This document shows, in pieces, positions 16,770 to 23,746 of a stretch of 52,393 nt of DNA. The notes below the pieces were generated by a model. The model had not been told where the DNA came from and did no database searches. It saw only the letters and a program-made list of their open reading frames with translations. This DNA comes from Methylomonas lenta (lineage in GTDB: Bacteria > Pseudomonadota > Gammaproteobacteria > Methylococcales > Methylomonadaceae). The position numbers were made by a program, and so were the translations under genes. Where the stretch lies: assembly GCF_001644015.1 (NCBI RefSeq), contig NZ_LUUI01000152.1, positions 1 through 52,393 on the forward strand. The letters are read 5' to 3'. Numbering within the stretch: the first letter of the stretch is position 1; each line of letters starts with the position of its first letter.

Positions 16770-17127
16770 AAACAACCACAATGCCTAGTTTACAAATTTA
16801 AATTTCAACAGCGTATTTGATATATCAGATGTACAAAACTTCTGCCAACTTGCTAGTAAAGTTTGACAGCTGCATTATATGCCTATAACCATTTCGGCAC
16901 AGATTGAATTCTTCTGCATCGTTTCGGATTACAAGGAAAAGGTCAAGTTATTCGCGATGGTGATCTTCCTACATTACTTACCCCTTCACACCTCCCAGAA
17001 TATCAATAGGGCAATTTAGAGGTAAAAGACTCTAAAGTTCAAAAAGGAATCGTAACCAGATAAGCAATATGCCTTTGTTTTATCAAAACTTATTATGGTT
17101 CAATGCTCGACTGCTTTACCTAGTCAA
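16770..17127. other. 358-base gap with a possible decayed coding fragment
   Basis: No intact gene is seen. On the plus strand 16908-17063 reads 33 codons, a TAG at 17007-17009, then 17 more codons in the same frame before TAA at 17061. The peptide around the stop (GDLPTLLTPSHLPEYQ, then GNLEVKDSKVQKGIVTR) has the composition of real protein rather than noise, so it may be the end of a broken gene with a nonsense change. I do not recognise the family. The rest is AT-rich intergenic sequence upstream of the lipoprotein gene. Confidence 0.3.
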
Positions 17128-17139
17128 TTAATTGACTAG
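17120..17139. repeat. 20-base perfect palindrome at the 3' end of the FliL-like gene
   Basis: CTAGTCAATTAATTGACTAG is fully self-complementary and covers the stop codon of the FliL-like gene. It has no loop bases and no T-run, so it is a weak candidate for a terminator; it could be a protein-binding site or a fixed 3' end structure. Confidence 0.6.
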
Positions 17140-17529
17140 AAATTCGGAGAAAAATATATCCCTGAAACCATCGCTGTTTTTAGTTTTGGCCAACGCCTCA
17201 GTGATTAGATCTTTCGTTTTGACCCGTAGCGCTTCGCGTTGTTCCATTGTTTCTAAATCAGCTCTAGGTATACCGCTCAGCATCAAAATTATTTCATGAC
17301 GCAGCATGGGCATATTTTTTTTTATTTTTTCCACATTTTCGGCACCCTCTACCAATAACTGCACTTTTACAAGTAGATATTTTTTAGGTTCAGCCAGGTT
17401 CACGGTAAATTTTGGCGTCATTTCTATATATTCAATGACAGGACCCTCCTCAGCTTCTTTTTTATCATCCCCGGCGAAACCGATCATCGGCATCAGTATT
17501 AGAGCGACCAATAAAATAAGTTTTTGCAT
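17128..17529 (-). CDS. FliL-like protein with a signal peptide
   Basis: The 133-residue protein starts with a cleavable-looking signal (MQKLILLVALILMPMIGFA before GDDKK) and continues with a FliL-type domain: a short beta segment (IEMTPKFTVNL), KYLLVKVQLLVEG, a helix containing MPMLRHEIILMLSG, and TKDLITEAL. FliL proper is anchored by an uncleaved helix and stabilises the flagellar motor; this copy would be exported and lies away from any flagellar gene, next to divergent nagZ. Its function is unknown; a stand-alone FliL-domain protein is the most that can be supported. Confidence 0.75.
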   Translation of the reverse strand: MQKLILLVALILMPMIGFAGDDKKEAEEGPVIEYIEMTPKFTVNLAEPKKYLLVKVQLLVEGAENVEKIKKNMPMLRHEIILMLSGIPRADLETMEQREALRVKTKDLITEALAKTKNSDGFRDIFFSEFLVN

Positions 17530-17595
17530 ACTGTTTCCTCCTATAATGCGGAAATTAATTGCCTTACAGTATATCTATTTTCACCCTATACCACC

Positions 17596-18612
17596 ATGAG
17601 ACGACACCCTATCGGCCCGGTCATGATAGACCTGGAAGGCCACGAACTATCCCCGCTGGACAAGGAAAAAATCAATCACCCCAATACCGGCGCCTTGATT
17701 TTATTTGCCAGAAACTATGATAATCCTGAACAAATACAAGCTTTAATCAAAGCCGTTCGCGTTGCCCGCAAAGGCGATATTTTGCTTGCTGTGGACCAGG
17801 AAGGTGGTCGGGTACAGCGCTTTCAAAATGGATTTACCCGTCTACCGCCTGCCGCATGTTATGCAGAACAACCCGAACTGGCTGAAGCTGCTGGCTGGCT
17901 GCTGGCTGCAGAAGTGTTAGCCGTTGACGTAGATTTCAGTTTCGCGCCCGTTTTGGATGTTGATTGCGGCATTAGCCAAATTATCGGCAACCGTTCATTT
18001 TCCATGGATGCTGAGCAAGCCGCGCAATTAGCTGCCGCTTTTCGTAAAGGTATGCGCTCAGCAGGCATGGCTGCCACAGGCAAGCATTTTCCCGGTCATG
18101 GTGGCGTAGCTGCGGACTCACACTTAGCCTTACCCATCGATACCAGGTCATTGAGTGAAATCCGTGCCAAAGATTTGCTGCCTTTTCAGCGCCTGATTGA
18201 TGAAGGACTGGAAGCCATCATGCCAGCACATGTGATTTATCCTGAGGTTGACGACATGCCGGCCGGCTTTTCCAGCATCTGGTTGAAACAAATATTACGT
18301 GGAGAACTGGGCTTCGATGGAGCTATTTTTAGCGATGACTTAAGCATGGAAGCTGCGGCCGGCGTAGGTGATTTCATGGATCGCGCCCAGCTGGCACAGC
18401 AAGCCGGCTGCGACATGTTGCTGGTGTGTAATAATCCTGCTGCTGCCGAACAGGTGTTGGATCGATTGCCCGTCAGCCAAAACAGTGATCGCGAGCGTCG
18501 CTTACAAGCGATGCGCGGACGTGGACAATTCAATCGGCAAGCATTATTTAAAACCGAACAATGGCAGCAAGTCTCTGCGCAAATCAAACAATTGACTGAA
18601 ACCCATGCTTAA
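17596..18612 (+). CDS. nagZ: Beta-N-acetylhexosaminidase NagZ
   Basis: Cytoplasmic glycoside hydrolase family 3 enzyme that removes N-acetylglucosamine from anhydromuropeptides during cell wall recycling. The motif KHFPGHGGVAADSHLALP carries the mobile catalytic His-Asp pair and FSDDLSMEAAA carries the nucleophilic aspartate. The open frame begins at 17524, inside the divergent gene's start region, but the ATG at 17596 gives a 338-residue protein beginning MRRHPIGPVMIDLEG, the normal NagZ start and length. It overlaps the hpt start by eight bases. Confidence 0.95.
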   Translation: MRRHPIGPVMIDLEGHELSPLDKEKINHPNTGALILFARNYDNPEQIQALIKAVRVARKGDILLAVDQEGGRVQRFQNGFTRLPPAACYAEQPELAEAAGWLLAAEVLAVDVDFSFAPVLDVDCGISQIIGNRSFSMDAEQAAQLAAAFRKGMRSAGMAATGKHFPGHGGVAADSHLALPIDTRSLSEIRAKDLLPFQRLIDEGLEAIMPAHVIYPEVDDMPAGFSSIWLKQILRGELGFDGAIFSDDLSMEAAAGVGDFMDRAQLAQQAGCDMLLVCNNPAAAEQVLDRLPVSQNSDRERRLQAMRGRGQFNRQALFKTEQWQQVSAQIKQLTETHA

Positions 18613-19147
18613 CGAAATCAAACAAATCGAACAGGACGCCGTATTACTGCATGATGAACAGGCCGTGGAAGCAGCGCTGGACAAAATGGCTATCGAAATC
18701 ACTCATCAGCTGACCGACAAAAATCCGCTTATCTTATGCGTCATCAACGGCGGCATCATTGCAACAGGCAAACTGCTGCCACGCTTGAAATTTCCGCTGA
18801 CACTGGACAGCATCCACGCCAGTCGTTATCGAAACCAAACCTCAGGCAGTGAGATTCACTGGCTATTTAAACCGTCCACACCTTTAAAAGGGCGCAATGT
18901 GTTGATCGTGGATGACATATTGGACGAAGGCCATACATTAAAAGCCCTGGTCGATTGGTGTCAGCAACAGGCAGCCACATCAGTTTATAGCGCAGTATTA
19001 CTGGATAAGGATTTAGGCTGCGAAAAACCCATACAGGCTGACTTTGTAGGTTTACAGGTTGCCAATCATTATTTGTTTGGTTACGGCATGGATTACAAAG
19101 GCTACCTTAGAAACGCAACCGGCATATACGCCTGCAAGGAACTCTAA
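18605..19147 (+). CDS. hpt: Hypoxanthine-guanine phosphoribosyltransferase
   Basis: Converts hypoxanthine or guanine plus PRPP to IMP or GMP. The 180-residue protein has the PRPP-binding motif VLIVDDILDEGHTL and the flexible-loop region with ASRYRNQTSG. It lies between nagZ and the thioinosine phosphorylase gene with overlaps at both ends. Its neighbour releases hypoxanthine, so the two steps form a direct salvage route. Confidence 0.92.
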   Translation: MLNEIKQIEQDAVLLHDEQAVEAALDKMAIEITHQLTDKNPLILCVINGGIIATGKLLPRLKFPLTLDSIHASRYRNQTSGSEIHWLFKPSTPLKGRNVLIVDDILDEGHTLKALVDWCQQQAATSVYSAVLLDKDLGCEKPIQADFVGLQVANHYLFGYGMDYKGYLRNATGIYACKEL

Positions 19148-19899
19148 TGACATTAGCAATTATAGGCGGCACGGGTTTAACTCAAATCAGTGACTTGGAC
19201 ATTACCGGCCAGCAAACTCTGGACACTCCCTACGGCAAGCCTTCCGCAGATTATGTGTTTGGGGAAATGAACGGCAAAAAACTGATCTTTTTAGCTCGCC
19301 ATGGCAATCCGCATCGTATCCCGCCGCACAAGATAAATTATCGCGCCAATATCTGGGGACTGAAACAACTGGGTGTAACCGACATTGTCGCAGTGGCAGC
19401 GGTAGGTGGCATAGCTAAGCAGATGGCGCCGGGCCATTTGGCTATTCCGGATCAAATTATCGATTACAGCTATGGCCGTGAACATACTTTTTTTGCCGAT
19501 AATCTGGAGCATGTCAACCATATCGATTTTAGCGAACCCTATTCCGCCCTGCTTCGCAAGCGCATCATTCAGGCTGCTCACAATGCCGACATCATGATTA
19601 CCGCAAGCGGTACTTACGGTTGCACCCAAGGGCCACGGCTGGAAACCATTGCCGAAATCAGACGCATGGCGCAAGACAAATGCGATTTGGTTGGTATGAC
19701 AGGCATGCCGGAAGCCTCATTGGCGCGAGAACTGGAAATCAATTATGCCAATTTATCGGTGGTAGCTAATTGGGGTGCCGGCATTGTGCCCGGGGAAATT
19801 ACCATGGCAGAAATTGAAAAGAATCTGCAAGTCGGGATGAGTAAAGCGATTGCGTTATTACAAGCCATTACTTTATTGCCTGATTTAACGCTGGTGTAA
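19147..19899 (+). CDS. S-methyl-5'-thioinosine phosphorylase
   Basis: Member of the nucleoside phosphorylase family II (MTAP/PNP fold). The 250-residue protein begins LAIIGGTGL and has FLARHGNPHRIPPHKINYRANIW, ATGTYGCTQGPR-like TASGTYGCTQGPRLET, and VGMTGMPEASLARE. The gene pairing with nagZ and hpt matches the Pseudomonas arrangement in which this gene encodes S-methyl-5'-thioinosine phosphorylase rather than methylthioadenosine phosphorylase. The products would be hypoxanthine and methylthioribose 1-phosphate. Its ATG overlaps the hpt stop as TAATG. Substrate choice between thioinosine and thioadenosine is inferred from context and the MTGMPE region. Confidence 0.87.
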   Translation: MTLAIIGGTGLTQISDLDITGQQTLDTPYGKPSADYVFGEMNGKKLIFLARHGNPHRIPPHKINYRANIWGLKQLGVTDIVAVAAVGGIAKQMAPGHLAIPDQIIDYSYGREHTFFADNLEHVNHIDFSEPYSALLRKRIIQAAHNADIMITASGTYGCTQGPRLETIAEIRRMAQDKCDLVGMTGMPEASLARELEINYANLSVVANWGAGIVPGEITMAEIEKNLQVGMSKAIALLQAITLLPDLTLV

Positions 19900-19924
19900 C
19901 TGATTCAACAGTGTGTAATAGAGG

Positions 19925-19958
19925 CTCCCCTTGCCTTGTTTCGTCAGGACAAGGGGAG
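19925..19958 (+). terminator. Hairpin after the nagZ-hpt-phosphorylase operon
   Basis: CTCCCCTTG at 19925-19933 pairs perfectly with CAAGGGGAG at 19950-19958 around a 16-base loop that can itself fold (CCT with AGG). It lies 25 bases after the last stop. There is no T-run, so it may act as a stabilising 3' structure or need Rho. Confidence 0.5.
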
Positions 19959-20057
19959 TGAAGATCAAGCACTATCATCAATCAACTTTATCGATACGAT
20001 ATCGGTAAAACATGACATTCAGAAAAATCTTATACTTCCCGAATGTCTACGATCAAA

Positions 20058-20252
20058 TTACTTTTGGGCACCACCCAGGTGAATTACATCATTACGGTAA
20101 GCTGAATTACTTGAGTCTTCAGCAATATTCTTTGCGGCAGTTACATATTTGTCATGCTCTGCATTCTTAACCAACAGAACGGTTCCTATGGACATGACGA
20201 TTGCCAAAGCGATATAGAGCCAAAAATTATCTTTTTCTTGTACTTCACTCAT
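20058..20252 (-). CDS. Membrane microprotein of unknown function with an FNR-type promoter
   Basis: A 64-residue protein, MSEVQEKDNF followed by one hydrophobic helix (WLYIALAIVMSIGTVLLV, about 11-28) and a polar tail with many charged residues, probably outside or at the membrane surface. I do not recognise a family. The ATG at 20252 is chosen because GGAAGG stands seven bases upstream; the GTG at 20255 is an alternative. It is divergent from soxYZ. A perfect FNR/Anr-type box and a properly spaced -10 element precede it, so it is likely expressed under low oxygen. Confidence 0.65.
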   Translation of the reverse strand: MSEVQEKDNFWLYIALAIVMSIGTVLLVKNAEHDKYVTAAKNIAEDSSNSAYRNDVIHLGGAQK

Positions 20253-20287
20253 CACAATACCTTCCTTTTGTTAGCCTGTAAAAATAG

Positions 20288-20303
20288 CGTTGAATATTCA
20301 ACG
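20288..20303. promoter_or_regulatory. 16-base perfect palindrome at the predicted start of transcription
   Basis: CGTTGAATATTCAACG reads the same on both strands. It falls where transcription from the FNR-type promoter of the microprotein gene would begin (about 20303), so it would make a good operator for a repressor. No regulator gene adjoins it. Confidence 0.5.
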
Positions 20304-20309
20304 GTTGCT

Positions 20310-20350
20310 ACAATAGCAAAACAAAAATTGGATTTTTTGATTTACATCAA
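20310..20350 (-). promoter_or_regulatory. FNR/Anr-type box and promoter between the microprotein gene and soxYZ
   Basis: TTGATTTACATCAA at 20337-20350 is a perfect TTGAT-N4-ATCAA box. Reading to the left, a 21-base gap leads to TATTGT (20315-20310) as the -10 element, the same spacing as at the hemerythrin promoter, so the box most likely activates the minus-strand microprotein gene. It is only 25 bases before the soxY ATG, too close for class II activation of soxY, and could repress soxYZ instead. Confidence 0.72.
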
Positions 20351-20374
20351 TATTTATAAGGTTTTTTAAAATCC

Positions 20375-20827
20375 ATGCATCGACGAAGCTTTATGCGAAA
20401 TATCGCCACTCTGACAGCTAGCGCATCGCTTTTTCATGCGAAGCTTGCTGATGCAACTTGGCTCGCTCAGCATTTCTCTAGTAGCGAATTTTCAACTCTT
20501 TTTGATCAGTTGTTTGCCGGCCACACCATTATCGACAGCCATGAAGTCAACATTAGCCTGCCGGAGATTGCTGAAAATGGTGCCGTGGTACCCATCACAA
20601 TCAGTAGCAGCCTAGATCACATCGACAAAATTTATATTTTGGTTGAAAAAAATCCGACGCCATTGGCATGCGAATTCGAATTGTCCAAGGATGTCGTGGT
20701 TTACATCACGGCACGCATTAAAATGGCGGAAAGTTGCAATGTCGTGATCATTGCACAGCAAGAGGATTATCTACTACGTAATCAAAAATGGGTAACCGTC
20801 ATGCAAGGCGGTTGTGGGACAGGCTGA
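20375..20827 (+). CDS. soxY: Sulfur carrier protein SoxY
   Basis: SoxY carries sulfur intermediates covalently on a C-terminal cysteine in periplasmic sulfur oxidation. The 150-residue protein has a Tat-type signal (RRSFM near the start) followed by a SoxY domain and ends MQGGCGTG, close to the family's GGCGG tail, so the carrier cysteine is kept. Its TGA overlaps the ATG of soxZ (TGATG). No soxXA, soxB or soxCD is in the window. Confidence 0.9.
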   Translation: MHRRSFMRNIATLTASASLFHAKLADATWLAQHFSSSEFSTLFDQLFAGHTIIDSHEVNISLPEIAENGAVVPITISSSLDHIDKIYILVEKNPTPLACEFELSKDVVVYITARIKMAESCNVVIIAQQEDYLLRNQKWVTVMQGGCGTG

Positions 20828-21138
20828 TGGCGTCGAGTATAAAAATCAGAAGCCAACAACTGGATGATTACACTGAAATCAAAGTGTTGCTGAGCCACCC
20901 CATGGAAAATGGGCGTAACCGGGATGTAAACGGTATTTTGATCCCAGCACATTTCATACAAGAGATGATCATCGAACTAAACAACAAAACTATCATTACT
21001 GCTGATTTAGGTGGCAGCGTGTCAAAAAACCCATTTTTTACCTTTCGGTTAAAAAATGGCAACAGCGGACAACCGTTGACTGTGCGCTGGATTGATAATC
21101 TCGGCCAGAGTGACAGCGCCGAACTTATCCTTGAATAA
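20827..21138 (+). CDS. soxZ: Sulfur carrier partner protein SoxZ
   Basis: SoxZ forms the heterodimer with SoxY and has no cysteine of its own for sulfur. The 103-residue protein starting at 20827 (MASSIKIRSQ) has the SoxZ pattern: EIKVLLSHPMENGR, IPAHFIQEMIIELN, VSKNPFFTFRLKNG and VRWIDNLGQSDSAE. An upstream ATG at 20788 in the same frame lies inside soxY and is not the start. The lack of a signal peptide fits the known co-export with SoxY. Confidence 0.93.
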   Translation: MASSIKIRSQQLDDYTEIKVLLSHPMENGRNRDVNGILIPAHFIQEMIIELNNKTIITADLGGSVSKNPFFTFRLKNGNSGQPLTVRWIDNLGQSDSAELILE

Positions 21139-21143
21139 AACCC

Positions 21144-22103
21144 CTATAGACAGCTAATTTGGGCACTTTGATTGCACGCACTGACCACTTTAAAGCTCAA
21201 GTGCTCCGAGGTAAACCTAGCAGTTAAATCCTGCAGCAATGCAGCTGCACGTTCCGGACTGTCCACCGCACAAAACCCAGTTGGCCCCCAGGACGTTTGA
21301 CCGATCGCCACTGCACCTTGCTGTTGCAACCAAGCCATTGCCGCTGCCACTTTCGAACTGGCAAACACCCCGCCCTGAACCGGTGCAAAATGTTGACCTA
21401 CAGAGACTTGCAACTGGGTGATCACCTCACCAAACAAAGGCAGGTTATGTTCGGCCAAAGCCGGCAACGCCTGCATTAGCAATAAATAGGCTAAGCGCTC
21501 GGCTTCCGCACGCGGAAAAGGCGGCAGCTGTTTGAAAGCGCTAACTTCCTGTTCGCCATGCAAACCTTGTCCACGTGAATCAAAGGCTAAAATGAAACGC
21601 CAATTTTCAGGTACCAGCATTTGCGATAACAACGGTGGTGTTTGAGTGTCGGGACCTCGGCCGCCATCAACAACCAGCCCACCCTGTTCGAACACACCTA
21701 TGCCAATGCCGGAACGTGCGCCACGATCAGTCAGCGCTGCAATTTCCCGCACACTCAAGCCTAAATCATACAAAGCATTAAGTCCGGCACCGATCGCCAA
21801 AGACATTTGGGTACCAGACCCCAGACCAATATGTTCTGGAATTGCGCTAATCAGTGAAATTTGGATTTGATCAGAAATATTTAACAGCTGACAAAGCTGT
21901 TGAGTCGCTTTAACAGCGCGTTCACTACCAGGACCAATGACGTTCAACCGATCAGTGCTGGTAAGGGTGAGATGGGTTTGGATATCATTCAAGCTCACCC
22001 CGATGCTGCCAAAATGCCGACCCAGTGCGCCGCTTAAATCAACAAAACCCATGTGTAATCGTGCCGGCGCTATAACAGTAACTTTTTCGTAATGCGGTTT
22101 CAA
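21144..22103 (-). CDS. Beta-ribofuranosylaminobenzene 5'-phosphate synthase
   Basis: First committed enzyme of methanopterin synthesis, joining 4-hydroxybenzoate or 4-aminobenzoate to PRPP with loss of CO2. It belongs to the GHMP kinase superfamily: the 319-residue protein has APARLHMGFVDLSGALGR near the start and the glycine-rich EHIGLGSGTQMSLA motif. The enzyme occurs in methanogens and in bacteria that oxidise C1 units with tetrahydromethanopterin, so it marks this genome as methylotrophic. It is the last of four minus-strand genes (diguanylate cyclase, nucleotidyltransferase, HAD phosphatase, this one). Confidence 0.93.
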   Translation of the reverse strand: MKPHYEKVTVIAPARLHMGFVDLSGALGRHFGSIGVSLNDIQTHLTLTSTDRLNVIGPGSERAVKATQQLCQLLNISDQIQISLISAIPEHIGLGSGTQMSLAIGAGLNALYDLGLSVREIAALTDRGARSGIGIGVFEQGGLVVDGGRGPDTQTPPLLSQMLVPENWRFILAFDSRGQGLHGEQEVSAFKQLPPFPRAEAERLAYLLLMQALPALAEHNLPLFGEVITQLQVSVGQHFAPVQGGVFASSKVAAAMAWLQQQGAVAIGQTSWGPTGFCAVDSPERAAALLQDLTARFTSEHLSFKVVSACNQSAQISCL

Positions 22104-22135
22104 AACCTCAGTTCCCCTATTTCATCAAGGAAACA

Positions 22136-22804
22136 TTATAACGAATGCTCAAATTCAACCGAGATAAAATCCGCCACTTGGATTAAATTTACTAAGACTC
22201 GGTTGGCTTGGCGCGCAGCATGTTCATCGGCAGGTAGACAGGATGGTACAAAAATACAGGGGCAATTTGCGGCTACCGCAGCAGCTACTCCGACCGGCGA
22301 ATCTTCCAGCACCAGACAATCTTTGCTCGCAAAACCCAATTCATCGGCAGCCTTCAGGAAAACATCGGGGGCTGGTTTGGGGGTTTCTACATCATCACGG
22401 GTAATGATGCAGGAAAAAACGCCCGTTAAACCTGCATAATTCAGACATTGCTCTACATCTTGTCGTCGGCTATTGGTAGCCAGACAAAACGGTAATTTCA
22501 AATCACAAATCCTCTGCATCAACAAAAAAAAACCGGTTTTAACCGGTATGCCGTACTGTTGCACTTGCTGCTGCCAAGCTTGATTACTTAAGGCATAAAA
22601 ACGCCGGATATCAAAATCAACCCCAAAATGCGCGATCAACCGCTGACGAATAAGAGTGCCGGGTGCCCCAGAAAGTGAATCGCAAAATTGATCATTTAAA
22701 CTAAAACCCATTTGACTCGCAGCTTGTTGCCAAGCTGCGAAATAGCCGGTTTCACTATCCAGCACCAAGCCATCCATATCAAAAATAATAGCCTTGAAAT
22801 CCAA
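22136..22804 (-). CDS. HAD family phosphatase (beta-phosphoglucomutase-like)
   Basis: The 222-residue protein has the HAD motif I FDMDGLVLDSE (nucleophile D9, acid D11), motif II around CLATNSRR, and motif III/IV with KPAPDVF and LVLEDSPVGVAAAVAA, plus the helical cap after motif I seen in sugar-phosphate phosphatases and phosphoglucomutases. It starts nine bases after the nucleotidyltransferase stop. The substrate is unknown; position next to beta-RFAP synthase makes a role in pterin or cofactor phosphate removal possible but unproven. Confidence 0.85.
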   Translation of the reverse strand: MDFKAIIFDMDGLVLDSETGYFAAWQQAASQMGFSLNDQFCDSLSGAPGTLIRQRLIAHFGVDFDIRRFYALSNQAWQQQVQQYGIPVKTGFFLLMQRICDLKLPFCLATNSRRQDVEQCLNYAGLTGVFSCIITRDDVETPKPAPDVFLKAADELGFASKDCLVLEDSPVGVAAAVAANCPCIFVPSCLPADEHAARQANRVLVNLIQVADFISVEFEHSL

Positions 22805-22813
22805 AGTGACGCT

Positions 22814-23746
22814 CTAACGCAGCACGCGAATATATTCGCCGATAGCTTCACGACTTGAACCCACCACGATACGCTGCTGACCTTGATCATCGATCTCCAG
22901 CTGGCCGGCTACATCAATCCGCTCGCCAACCTTGGCCTGCCCGGTATAAGTAGCCGTAAAACACACCACACGTTTAATGTCAGGATCAGAAATGCCAAAT
23001 TCAGCCGGATAATCAAACCCTAAACTATCATCAATCACATCAGCCTGAATCCGGACAAACCCGGCTTTTTGAAACTGCTTGAGATTAAGATTTGCAGCAG
23101 GCGCTAACAAAGATAAATCAAACTTGCGTTGATTGAATATGGCCTTATTGTATTTGCGTTGTTCATGCCAGATATATTCATCTAAAGCAAAGTCACCACA
23201 AGCACGTCGTTGATAACTACTTAGCCAGTCATCCTGATTAAGCACCTGACATTGATCTTTGGCAATCAAAGCTTGAATAACGTGGCGGGTTTGATGAAAA
23301 GTCTCCCGATCATAACAAACCAAATCCATATCCGAGGCATGATTTTGCATACCGACTAAAATAGAACCGGTCACCCCAAAATGATTTAAATCAATATGAT
23401 TAGCTATTAATAAGCCACACAAGCCCTGTAAATCTTTGATGACCTTATCATCAGTTTCCTGCCGTAACAATCGGCTCAACTCGGCTGTTGGCTGGTAATG
23501 CTGGGTGATGAGTGATTCAGAAACCGCATGCAAATGTGCATCCAGTCGGTTGGAATAATACAAAAAATCAGGATGCTGCGTGTTTAAAAGCGCGTTAGCC
23601 TCATCTGTATTAACTTTTCGCCACAGACCATTAAGACAAACATAACGCAAAAAGCATAAAACTTTGTTCTGATCAAGACTATCGGCAACGACTGCAAACA
23701 ACAATCCTTGCCGGGTTTGAATGAAATCTTTAGCTCGATAAGACAT
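22814..23746 (-). CDS. Nucleotidyltransferase-domain protein resembling archaeal proteins
   Basis: The 310-residue protein has an N-terminal region (YRAKDFIQTRQGLLFAVV...VLCFLRYV), then a minimal nucleotidyltransferase core with GS at 127-128 and two metal aspartates at 139 and 141 (SDMDLVCYD), and a C-terminal segment with a small beta domain (KVGERIDVAGQLE). This domain order recalls a family mainly seen in archaea; that judgement is from memory of family patterns, not a search. Its start overlaps the diguanylate cyclase stop by one base and it precedes the HAD and beta-RFAP synthase genes. Target unknown. Confidence 0.7.
   Translation of the reverse strand: MSYRAKDFIQTRQGLLFAVVADSLDQNKVLCFLRYVCLNGLWRKVNTDEANALLNTQHPDFLYYSNRLDAHLHAVSESLITQHYQPTAELSRLLRQETDDKVIKDLQGLCGLLIANHIDLNHFGVTGSILVGMQNHASDMDLVCYDRETFHQTRHVIQALIAKDQCQVLNQDDWLSSYQRRACGDFALDEYIWHEQRKYNKAIFNQRKFDLSLLAPAANLNLKQFQKAGFVRIQADVIDDSLGFDYPAEFGISDPDIKRVVCFTATYTGQAKVGERIDVAGQLEIDDQGQQRIVVGSSREAIGEYIRVLR

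Noticed and set aside
19900-20057. tRNA or other RNA gene
   Set aside because: Only one simple hairpin is present; no cloverleaf or conserved tRNA bases were seen here or elsewhere in the window.
23381-23394. ATGATTTAAATCAA, nine of ten FNR bases
   Set aside because: Inside the nucleotidyltransferase coding sequence, far from any start.
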